Shown here piece after piece: positions 9,183-17,100 of a DNA stretch of 18,029 nt. The DNA comes from Russula earlei (Eukaryota; Basidiomycota; Agaricomycetes; Russulales; Russulaceae). The notes below the pieces were generated by a model that was not told where the DNA came from, did not search any database, and was given only the letters and a program-made list of their open reading frames with translations. The DNA is taken from positions 1 to 18,029 of the forward strand of contig JAGFNK010000937.1 of the NCBI GenBank assembly GCA_025769875.1, read 5' to 3'. Position numbers and translations under genes: made by a program. How positions within the stretch are numbered: the first letter of the stretch is position 1; each line of letters begins with the position of its first letter.

Positions 9183-9383
9183 CACCTCAGGTTCATCAGG
9201 TTCATTGTGAACCTCCTTGTCATCACTAGCTTCCTTTGATGGCTTCACATGGTGTTTCTTCTGAGGCCTATGATCAGACTCTTCATTGGAGGAGTCTTTG
9301 ATGAGAATAGGCAAGGAGAAAGTCTGAGGGTGCAGCAATTGGCATGCAGGAATGCTGGTCTGGCAGGAGGCACACTAGGGGAC
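9183..9383 (-). pseudogene. Unrecognised disrupted gene H1, acidic/charged fragment
   Basis: Between C1 and E2 the minus strand has an open frame rich in Asp, Glu, Lys and Ser (DSSNEESDHRPQKKHHVKPS ... DDKEVHNEPDEPE), typical of a disordered nuclear-protein segment. With C1 removed it continues in frame into 5194-5150 (LGNEQEGGNDSPNDSEV) and then meets a stop or a GTATGA splice-donor-like sequence. The E2 insertion separates it from the 10213-10860 fragment. Function unknown. Confidence 0.4.
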
Positions 9384-9647
9384 TGTTATGAACCAAGGCC
9401 AAGTCCTGGCCGAGGATTGTCCTATTTTACTCAAGAAAGACCTCTCTCACTTTGCATTGCCGACTCCCTTCCATTTTCTGGGCTATCCCTCCTGTGGTAC
9501 AAGATATTGCTATTGCAAAGGCACTATAACACGACCAGGCACCCGTTTCCTAATCGGGTAATCATCGCGTGGCAGCCACATGGCCACCCAGCCACCATGG
9601 ACCCGAAACAGCGGCACAAACTCTTAGAAACTGTTGCATAAATCATC

Positions 9648-9750
9648 TGACGTCATCAAAGGCTCCAATGACATCATGGCTGACTGAGCGACTCCACAGT
9701 GACCTCATAGGCTCACTAAGCGCCCCACAGTGACATCATAATGATGTCAT
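9648..9750 (+). promoter_or_regulatory. Cluster of CRE/ATF-like sites in the U3 of LTR E2
   Basis: Five TGACNTCAT-type sites occur within about 100 bp: TGACGTCAT (9648-9656), TGACATCAT (9669-9677), TGACCTCAT (9700-9708), TGACATCAT (9731-9739) and TGATGTCAT (9742-9750). They lie about 135-240 bp upstream of the TATA box. Most are kept in E1 apart from CpG decay. These are half-site or full matches to CREB/ATF bZIP sequences; use by a host factor is inferred. Confidence 0.5.
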
Positions 9751-9885
9751 CGCTCCACAATGATCAGTAATGTGCTCAGTAAGCCTGAAACTTGACACAA
9801 GCAAGTTTATGCCTCTGTAGTCCTATTGGATGGTACCAAAGAGTCTAGAATAGTCCCAGTACTTTGTAATCGACCCTGTACACTG

Positions 9886-9927
9886 TATATAAGCCCCAAT
9901 GAAGCATGGCAGTCGTCAGACTGTCCA
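9886..9927 (+). promoter_or_regulatory. LTR E2 core promoter: TATA box plus stem-loop
   Basis: TATATAAG (9886-9893) is followed at 9907-9927 by TGGCAGTC-GTCA-GACTG(T)CCA, an 8-bp stem with one bulge. The same TATA and stem-loop unit, with related flanking bases, occurs in family C on the minus strand. Confidence 0.6.
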
Positions 9928-10212
9928 TTTGTGATATTCTCATACTCCTGGGTACTCCCCTGTGACCGCTCAGTTTAAAGACTTCCCTCGCCTTCAAGGT
10001 ACTCTTCAACGACCGCCTTGTCTAAAGCCCCTCGCTGCACTGGCCTCCAGTCTTCGCCTCTGCCTCTTGCAACACTTACCAGTCCCCATCTGGTACCTCC
10101 TCGTTGTTTGGCTCGTCCTCCTGTTCAACACTGCCTTCGCCACGTACCATCTGTTCCGACCCTTGCCCACCTGCTCCTGAGTCCTTAGTGATCAGCAGTA
10201 CGTGTCTTGACA

Positions 10213-10860
10213 GGGACTTCAAGAAGGCAACAGAATACAATACATTTCCTGGCTCATTTTGGAGCCCCCTTTTCATACATACTTGTTGGTATGTGACTTG
10301 TAAATAAGGATCACAACTTTTATGGGATAGTAAGGAAAATTTTGTGTGCATGTAAAGTGATCTCACCATTGTGGCATTTGCCTGTGGTGTCAAGCTTGCA
10401 TCTTGGGTGCTTGGCAATGTTGTCAAGACATTGCCCTCATGGCTTGCATCTGAGGCAATAAAACATGATTTACACTTTCAGTCTTTAGTATGGACAATCA
10501 GAGGCATATGAGATATCTGTGAGATCAAGACAAACAGTCAATTGAGCAATGTGCCTCCACAAAGGGGGCTTTCCAAAAAAATTATTTCAGCCCTTTTGGG
10601 TCCAAGAGGCATAGCACATTGTGCCACAAAGATGCTCTGCACATCCTGGCCTCTGGTGGAGCAAAGTCCACCAGTCTTCTGAATATTCATCCACTGCTGC
10701 TTGCTTCTGAGACCTGTTGCTCTTTGCCGGTGCTTCTTTTGATGCTACCTTTTCTGGAGCTGGTTTCTTTGATGGTGCCTTTGTGCATGCTCTGCCTTTA
10801 CCCTTTGTGGTTGATGCATTGCCTTTTGCCATGTGGTGTTGACACATTGAACATGAGTGA
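10213..10860 (-). pseudogene. Unrecognised disrupted gene H1, 5' fragment
   Basis: The minus-strand ATG at 10845-10847 opens an 86-codon frame. A Lys/Ala/Pro-rich basic start (TTKGKGRACTKAPSKKPAPE) is followed by DEYSEDWWTLLHQRPGCAEHLCGTMCYASW, which looks like real coding sequence with paired cysteines, then a stop at 10587-10589. A second gene-like stretch lies at about 10450-10350, preceded by a TTGCCTCAG acceptor-like site and followed by a GTGAGA donor-like site, so short introns are plausible. The unit runs into E2. I do not recognise the family. It may be an old host gene or a DNA-transposon gene. Confidence 0.4.
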
Positions 10861-11486
10861 TATACTCAACTTTGTTTGGCAGTGTATTGTGTTTGCCAGT
10901 TCAATTCTCTGAGTAGCTAGACATTCTTGGTACCTCACAACCTATCTAGTAGTGCTTCATGTACCTCAAATGTTATGTATGTATGTTCAAAGACTGGTTG
11001 CGACCAGTGTAAACCAGTTTTTCAATGTTCTGTCATAGCTTGAAATTGGCAACTGAATATTGAATAGTCAGTGAACCTGTGCAACCGCAACCGACGGTCC
11101 GGTTGCCTTCGGTTGCAATTGGTCCGGTTTCGGTTATTTTTTCTTCGGCCAACCGGACCTTAAAACACTACAGAAAAGGCTCTTCAGCAAGTTTGACAGC
11201 ATAGTTGGTTTGGTATTGTGGGTTGTCAATTATCCAAGTACCATGTCAGTATTGTTCATTATTGAGGGCCAGTGATTGATTAGTTTGACAAGTTATCCTG
11301 CCAGTGGTACGCCCTCATATATTCGTAATTGCACTACACATTGATAATATGCTTTAGTATTATTACTATTGTTCCTCCATTTTCCGGATCATAACAATTT
11401 CCTCGGGGCTGTGGATTCAAACAATGGACTAGGGATGATAAATGGACCTAAGACGTGATGATGGATTCCAGGGTTTTCCTTCTGTA
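10861..11486. other. Spacer with short inverted repeat
   Basis: No coding sequence is evident. A 10-bp perfect inverted repeat, GGTCCGGTTG (11096-11105) and CAACCGGACC (11150-11159), encloses further GGTTGC and GGTCCGGTT motifs (11121-11129). The rest is AT-rich spacer and would hold the 3' untranslated region of the MoCo-sulfurase-like gene. I see no standard AATAAA signal for that gene here. Confidence 0.5.
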
Positions 11487-13537
11487 TCAGATCACCCTTC
11501 CCCCCACAACTGCGTTCAACGCGGCGTGACCGTTAGTCTGATCAGCCGAGAATACCGGCTCTCGAGGGCTATTCGTCCATTGTTCATTGAGCGCGTCGAC
11601 TACCCAGCACCGCACCCGCCACACGTCCATCCAGCAGCTTGCCAGCCCGAAGCTGATCCGCACGATGCCGAACTCGCTTCCAGAAACCTCTTGATGGGAG
11701 CGTAGCGTGGGCCGACGATTCGACTCGCCCTGGTCAATAACAGACATAGGACTGTCGAGAGAGAGCAACGCCGCTGCGCCACCAGGATTGCACATGCACC
11801 CTGTGCGCAGAGCGATGCCGTTTGCAGCGGCATGGGCAGCTACTTTGGATAGTGGGATAGGACAACCTTTCTCCTGCACCGCGTGTTTGAAAGATAGTAT
11901 GAGTCTGTGGACCAACACATCGAGAAACTGGAGACGAACATACGTCAAACATCAGGCACGAGACTACACCCCCTGCACCCTGCACCTCCTCGCCTGACTC
12001 AGGGGATGCACCTGGAATGCGCGAGAGAACGCGCACTGCAATAACGCCGCTTCGTGGCCATCGAATATCTTCAAGAAGGCGTGCACAGGAGGCGGAGAGC
12101 GCAGCGATGCGTAATGGCAATGCTGGGAGATATGCGCTAAGGAGACGGAGGCCGTTTGTCACTGCAGGAAGAAGCGCATAGTTGAGCGTGCCATCCTGAT
12201 ATTGTCTCAGGTAACCTGCATAAATTATACAGAGGGTTACACCGACCTCAAATGCCTCATCAATTGCACTTTTGCGATGTACAACGGTACCAGGGACCTG
12301 CACGGCCGCGACCGTGCCACCGGCGAACCACGGTCGCTTGTCTCTGAGCCAGGCACCGATTCCGGGTGCGAGGACAAGTGCCCCAATACCCGTGGGGAAT
12401 CCGAACATCTTGTAGAAGCTGACTGCGACCGCGTCCACCGGGGTTTTCGTCAGGTCGATCGGTGTAGTAGGTGCCAGAGCAGCCGCGTCAAGCAGCGTGG
12501 TGAAGCCAAGACGAGCTGCATGTGCGAGGACGGTGTGTGGCGGCTTTGTATTTGTGATGTTTGATTGACCAGTATATGCGAAAAGCGCGGGGGTACCTGC
12601 ACTGGGACGATGCTTTTCAATGAGTGTCTGGATCAGGAGATGTAGTGCGCATGTCAAAGGTAGCTCTATGCGCCATAAGAAACAGTGGACCCACAAATGC
12701 CTCTTTGACACGCACGCCACCCTGGGGAGGGGAGGAAAGATAGACAACCGGAGCGCCTTTTGCCTTTGCAAATTCGCGAATGCCCTGCACAGAATTGTGA
12801 GCGTCCTCTGGAAGGATAAACGCAGCTCCTGGTGTAAAGGGAAAAGCCTCCCCGACAAGCTTGAGGGCGGCGGTGGCGTTGGGTGTGAAGATGACGGTGG
12901 ACCCTGTTGGCGCATTGAAAAAGGACAGTACGGCTGCTCGCGCTGTCGCCGTCAATGCTGCGGACAACTTGGAACTAAAATTGGAGTAAGCAGTGAAGTT
13001 GAAGCTACAATAGCCAGCAGACCTTGGGCTCTCCGAGTGGGTATTTCCAAGGACAGCCGTTTGCAAGAAATCAGCGTGGGCTGAGATAAGACTAGCTGGA
13101 TACAGCGCGCCTCCCATGTAATCTACGTAGGTTTCATCCGATGCAAGGCGACCGTACTCTGAGCGACGCAGACTATCGACATGCCAAGTGGTTAAGTATT
13201 GAGGATAGTTGTGAAGGAAGAGTGCGTAGGCAAACTCAGATTCCGTAGTGTAGCGTTCCAGGACAGTAGCCGAGACAAAGCCAGCAGTCGGCGAAGGAAG
13301 CAGGACGTATGGGACTATAGGCTGAGCAGGAGACGGTGGGGGTGATGAACCGTCACATGGCCATTCTTTTTGACACCCGTTGCTCTCTTTCGCTATGCTT
13401 TTATTCCCTGACAAGTTGTTATACGACGGTGACGAGATTGAGGGAGTATTGGGATGGCGTAGAGGCATGAGCCGATGTGGCGTGGAATTAGGACGTTTGA
13501 GCGATAGCGGAAGTAAACCAGAATGATCGTTACCCAT
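11487..13537 (-). CDS. MoCo-sulfurase-like class V aminotransferase (PLP-dependent), four exons
   Basis: Proposed exons on the minus strand: 13537-12695, 12627-12247, 12195-11944 and 11873-11487, giving 620 residues and a TGA stop. All introns are phase 0: 67 nt (GTGGGT...CAG), 51 nt (GTCGGT...CAG, in frame if retained) and 70 nt (GTATGT...CAG). The fold is NifS-like: YVDYMGGALYP (137-147), GNTHS (164-168), FTPNATAALK (217-226), HNSVQGIRE (247-255), QSNITN, LLDAAA with a likely PLP-contacting Asp (328), SFYKMFGFPTG with the probable Schiff-base Lys (354), and RTGCMCNPGG (515-524), whose cysteines include the expected persulfide carrier. EFGIVRISFGLAS closes the domain. It would take sulfur from L-cysteine. 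There is no C-terminal MOSC domain, so this is the single-domain form, and molybdenum-cofactor sulfuration is inferred from family. The reading frame also extends to a non-AUG TTG at 13549; the ATG at 13535-13537 is preferred. Confidence 0.88.
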
Positions 13538-13573
13538 ACCGTCGGTCAAAATGTAATATTGATCCGGATGGTC

Positions 13574-13581
13574 ATTTTATA
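13574..13581 (-). promoter_or_regulatory. TATA-like box upstream of the MoCo-sulfurase-like gene
   Basis: TATAAAAT on the minus strand lies about 37 nt upstream of the proposed ATG, which would leave a very short leader. A CCAAT motif sits at 13661-13665 on the plus strand. Neither is proven. Confidence 0.35.
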
Positions 13582-13797
13582 CATGGGTGCATCCTCCCCT
13601 CCTTTCATCACGAGTGCCGGAATGAGGCTAGGGGGCGCAATCCGATGAATATGTACTAGGCCAATTGAAGAAGAAACACAAATACCCCTGCGAGTTCCTA
13701 CAAGGTCTCTCCTTTCGGCTAAGCTTGCTCCGTTTGCCGGTGTGGAAGTGGAGTGGAATGACACTGTCTGTCACCTCACCTCACTTCACATTCCGAA

Positions 13798-13916
13798 CTC
13801 CGAGGTAGGATTGCGCACCGCGTACGGGTGTACGGGACCCGTACCCGTCCCGTTTAGACTCGTCAAATATACGGCCGTACCCATAATATGGTACGGTGCG
13901 CAGCCCCTACTCCGAG
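13798..13916. repeat. Palindromic MITE-like repeat of about 119 bp
   Basis: The left arm (13798-13825) and right arm (13891-13916) are inverted copies. The inner 12 bases TGCGCACCGTAC match apart from a 2-bp CG insertion, and the outer part matches with a few differences (CTCCGAGGTAGG against CTCGGAGTAGG). The centre is also palindromic, built from GTACGGG and CCCGTAC motifs. It is CpG-rich, unlike the decayed LTRs. It lies upstream of the MoCo-sulfurase-like gene. It could be a small foldback transposon or a structured intergenic repeat. Confidence 0.5.
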
Positions 13917-14316
13917 AGTCCGAGGTGCCCAACTGTAAAGGTTAAGCTGTGCTGGCCTAACAGTGACCCAACTGGTTATGGTCCCCGCGACGCAAACTAC
14001 GGCCAAGCCTCCACGATGCCCGCCAATGCAGCAGGTACCCATTAGTCAGTCAGCTAAAGTAAGCTACCTATAAATCAGTCAGAATGTGTAGGCATACAAA
14101 CAATAAAGTTGAAATTTCTTTCAACCTGAGGGTGAAAGTGCTGTCTAATCGAGTCCACACTTCTTTTTTTTTGTGTCAAAAGACCCCCATTTGATGATTT
14201 CCTTTTTTTTTTTTTTGAAAAGCATTTATTCTCAGAACTGATAATCTAAGTAGTAATTACTAAGATAAGTGGGAACTAAGGATAAGTGCTGGGTAGCAGG
14301 AAATTTGTCATTAGCC
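13917..14316. other. Spacer with poly(A)-type 3' end
   Basis: No convincing protein. It holds a small hairpin (GTTGAAA/TTTCAAC, 14108-14125), a T9 run (14164-14172) and, on the minus strand, AATAAA (14230-14225) followed 8 nt later by A14 (14216-14203). That arrangement lies about 90 nt after the H2 stop codon and looks like the cleaved end and tail of an mRNA copied back into DNA. Confidence 0.45.
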
Positions 14317-14522
14317 CTACCCAGCATGCTGAAGCCAGGCTGCTTGGGTGTGGTTGTGAGGGGAAATGCAGTTTATGCACATCCCTGGTGTTGGGATAGT
14401 GTGGGACTCAGGGGAAGCTTCTAACCTAGGGTCAGTGGCGGCCTCATACCCACTTAAAACCTCATGTCTTTCCATCCAGTCTTTCAGGAGTTCCTGGCTT
14501 TGCCTCAGGATGTCCTCCCAGG
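14317..14522 (-). pseudogene. Unrecognised reading frame H2, 3' part
   Basis: The minus strand is open from 14522 to the TAG at 14317-14319, about 68 codons, with a clear protein-like composition: WEDILRQSQELLKDWMERHE, then a Pro/Ser-rich stretch, then a C-x2-C (MCINCIS) near the end. Joined to 17790-17610 by cutting out LTR B0 exactly, the frame is uninterrupted for 128 residues. The W...R...C-x2-C layout faintly recalls the cysteine-cluster region next to KDZ transposases of mushrooms, but the resemblance is too weak to assign. Confidence 0.45.
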
Positions 14523-14642
14523 TGTTACCAAGTGGTTTGGGGTCTGGAAGATGCCAGAACGCCTAAACTATGGACTGCATCATTTGCATCATGCGTGTGT
14601 CAGATCTTGACCATTTATGTCCATTGATATCATGTTTGGAAT

Positions 14643-15230
14643 TGTTACCGAGTGGTTTGGGGTCCGGAAGATGCCGGAACACCTGAACTATGGACTGCAC
14701 TGTTTCCATTATGCGTGCGTCAGATCTTGATCGTTTATGTTCGTTGACATCACATTCGGAATGCGTTGATCGTATCTTTCAGAAGATGTACTGAAGAAGC
14801 AATGAGTAGCATTGCTTCTGTCCCAGATGTTCCTGTACCGCCACATACGTCAATTCCTTGATTGGGGAAGCACTTAATGCTTCCAGCACCGAGATTGTTT
14901 ACATAGAAGCAACCTCGCTTCTATGAGCCGCCTTTTGCTTCTATAGCACCAACCAGTACTACAGTAGCATGAACCTTATCCCTGTAGGGCTATATAAAGC
15001 CTCCAGTAGAAACAGTTGAGCCTTAAGCTCAACTTAGTTTGCCAATCCCAAACAGTTGACTCCTACCCCGTCTGCAGAGCCCCTCTCATCTTGTTGTCAT
15101 ATTCTAGAAGGATCTAACACTCCTTCCCCTCCACGAGTATTGCTTGCTTGACTCAAGCATATCTGCATTGGTAGGATGCGTTTATAGATGCGACCATTGA
15201 TCTTATTTAAGGCACTTTGGAGCCTTAACA
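14643..15230 (+). repeat. Solo LTR family B, copy B1 (inserted into B0)
   Basis: 588 bp, starting TGTTACCGAG and ending GCCTTAACA, with perfect target duplications GGAAT (14638-14642 and 15231-15235). It went into another copy of its own family 120 bp from that copy's start. This produces a false tandem repeat (14523-14642 resembles 14643-14762) and a false direct repeat (about 14758-14847 resembles 15231-15320). Confidence 0.95.
14991..15034 (+). promoter_or_regulatory. LTR B1 core promoter: TATA box plus stem-loop
   Basis: TATATAAA (14991-14998) is followed at 15014-15034 by AGTTGAGC-CTTAA-GCTCAACT, an 8-bp perfect stem identical to that of family A. B0 has the same unit at 16842-16886. 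Confidence 0.62.
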
Positions 15231-15320
15231 GGAATGCGTTGATCATATCTTCTGAAGATGTACTGAAGAAGCAATGAGTAGCATTGCTTCTGTCCCAGAT
15301 AATCCTGTACTGCCACATAT

Positions 15321-15703
15321 TGTTGAACCAGAACCAGAACGGATCAAAGAAGGTGAAGACCTTCATACAAGGTTCAAGATCCGCTCATAGATTTACGTGT
15401 TAGACAGAACTTAGTATATGCGCTTATGGCAATAGGGTTACGCATACTACGCTATCTATTACAAGATGCAGCCTTATGCTGCGTCTAGAATGTTTCCACA
15501 TCACGCGTCACTTAATGCGCGATATAGTGGACACCTGTAGTCACCTCTTTTGGACTTAGGAACAGCCCTGGGTCATAGAGGTATAAATACCATACACGTA
15601 GACGAGTATACACATCGCTCTACACCCCAATATCACTTGAGCATTAGCACAACCTCTAAGGTGGGTTGCTTGGCCTGTTAGCTGCGCTCTATGCTGCGCA
15701 ACA
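15321..15703 (+). repeat. Solo LTR family F (inside B0)
   Basis: 383 bp, starting TGTTGAACC and ending GCGCAACA, so the ends are inverted TGTTG/CAACA. Perfect target duplications CATAT flank it (15316-15320 and 15704-15708), and B1 shows the corresponding empty site near 14842-14850. TATAAATA lies at 15582-15589, with a hairpin at 15598-15623. It is the only copy of this family in the window. Confidence 0.9.
15582..15623 (+). promoter_or_regulatory. LTR F core promoter: TATA box plus stem-loop
   Basis: TATAAATA (15582-15589) is followed at 15598 by GTAGACGA, a 9-nt loop, and TCG(C)TCTAC, an 8-bp stem with one bulged base. Confidence 0.45.
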
Positions 15704-15825
15704 CATATGTCGCTTCCCTGATTGAGAAAGTACTTATGACACTGAGATTGCTACTAGGGAAGCACTTAATGCTTCCAGCACCAAGATCGTTTACACAGAA
15801 GCAATTATTGCTTCTATGAGCCACC

Positions 15826-16780
15826 TGTCAAGACTCACTGTTGAACAATCCAGTTCAAGAGCAAGGGATGAGCTCAAAGACAAGTCAATAGATGTCTAGG
15901 ACGGCGTGGGCAAGGAGAAGGGTCCAAAGTAGTACCAAGTACCAGAGAGGTACAGTTACTGGTAAAGATGAGCAGCTACACAAGGATGAGGCCAGAATGA
16001 CACAAGGGGATGGCCCTAAAGGAGTATCCCAGGGATAGAGAGTGCCATAAACAAATGGACAGTCTGAAGACTGTCCACTACTTTATTGAGCGCTTATATA
16101 CTACAAGAGGATTGCTAAATAGGGAACAAGTCTTAACCTTGTTCAAGCACAATAGACAGATGAGTAAGAAGTCAGAGTGTGCTTACTGAGCATGCTCAGT
16201 CATGCTCAGTAAGCCGCTGAGTAAGAAGGCTCATCCTGATGAGTAAGAGCCTTTTCTGTCCACATGTTTACTTCTTTAGTACACATGCAAAGCACTGATT
16301 CATTTTCTGTCAGTTTAGTTTAGGGCTGGTCATTTGAGGACTTGTAGTTTGGTGTAAGGAATAGAGTTGTTTATAAGGCCCCTTATATAGTTCTATTAGG
16401 GTCCTTAGAGTCGACCCTAATACTTATATTAAGGTCCTTAGTATTGTTTCATAGTTCGTTCTAAGGTTATTAGAGTTAGTCTAATAACATTGTAGGGCCG
16501 TTAGTGTCTTGTTAGTGCCTCTTGTAGAGCACTTAGAGTCATCCTTAAGGGTCCTTAAAGAAGCTATAATACTGTCCTTTATTGTTAAAAGGGTTGCCAC
16601 TAAGTGGGGCTTGCTGTATGTCGATTGTGTCGAGAATTGCTTGTGCAACAATGCGCATGCATTTGTGGACACCTCTACTCACCTCTTTTGTCCATGTGAA
16701 CAGGGTGCCACCATAGAGGCTGGGTTTCCTCTAATAAGGAAGGGTCCTTCAAGGGCCCTCTCCGGAACTGGTTCATGACA
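15826..16780 (-). repeat. Solo LTR family C, copy C2 (inside B0, uninterrupted)
   Basis: 955 bp with inverted ends (TGTCA...TGACA) and perfect target duplications CCACC (15821-15825 and 16781-16785). The B1 copy shows the empty site near 14928-14936. The transcriptional sense is minus, since TATATAAG lies on the minus strand at 16100-16093. The block 16390-16560 is a run of imperfect GGTCCTTAG direct repeats that is missing from C1. Confidence 0.95.
16056..16100 (-). promoter_or_regulatory. LTR C2 core promoter: TATA box plus perfect stem-loop
   Basis: On the minus strand TATATAAG (16100-16093) is followed at 16077-16056 by TGGACAGTC, a 4-nt loop and GACTGTCCA, a perfect 9-bp stem. The bases from the TATA box through the stem-loop and beyond resemble family E. 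In C1 (about 7972-7995) the stem is degraded. Confidence 0.62.
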
Positions 16781-17100
16781 CCACCTTTGCTTCTATAGCA
16801 CCGACCAGTACTACAGTAGCACAAACCTTATCCCTGAGGGCTATATAAAGCCCCCAGTTCATAGCAGTTGAGCCTTAAGCTCAACTTAGTTTGCCAATCC
16901 CAAACAGTTGACTCCTACCCTGTCTGCAGAGCTGTTAGGGTTCGACTTGCATCCCTGACTGTTTGTTTACCTATGCTTGCTTACTCATTCCTGCTTACTG
17001 TTGCTTACTGATTCGCTGACTGATAAGGATGACTGATGCTTAGTGTGGATGACTGATGCTTAGTGATTGCTTATTGGATTGATGACAGATACTAGGAGAG

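Larger units (their letters stand above)
9384..10212 (+). repeat. Solo LTR family E, copy E2 (uninterrupted)
   Basis: 829 bp, starting TGTTATGAAC and ending TCTTGACA, with perfect target duplications GGGAC (9379-9383 and 10213-10217). It is rich in intact CpG compared with E1 and gives the empty-site reference for the D2 insertion. It contains TATATAAG at 9886-9893. Long plus-strand reading frames in it are not conserved as proteins in E1. Confidence 0.94.

Noticed and set aside
9249..9641. 130-codon plus-strand open frame
   Set aside because: It starts in H1 sequence and crosses the target duplication into LTR E2, and E1 does not keep it open, so it is a chance frame.
11442..12564. Plus-strand open frames opposite the MoCo-sulfurase-like gene
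   Set aside because: They are shadows of the conserved minus-strand exons and show no known motif.
13538..13549. Upstream start of the MoCo-sulfurase-like gene at 13549
   Set aside because: That codon is TTG; the first ATG in frame is at 13535-13537. A non-AUG start is possible but unsupported.
14108..14125. Hairpin GTTGAAA/TTTCAAC as a transcription terminator
   Set aside because: Intrinsic terminators are bacterial, and the rest of the window is clearly fungal.
14120..14160. Possible tRNA-like or SINE box (AATCGAGTCC)
   Set aside because: No matching A box or cloverleaf could be built around it.
14317..14522. Assignment of H2 to a KDZ/CxC transposon protein
   Set aside because: Only a loose W...R...C-x2-C resemblance; it lacks the repeated cysteine pairs that define that region.
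14523..14762. Two-copy tandem repeat with a 120-bp period
   Set aside because: Explained by insertion of LTR B1 into another B copy; the second unit is the start of B1.
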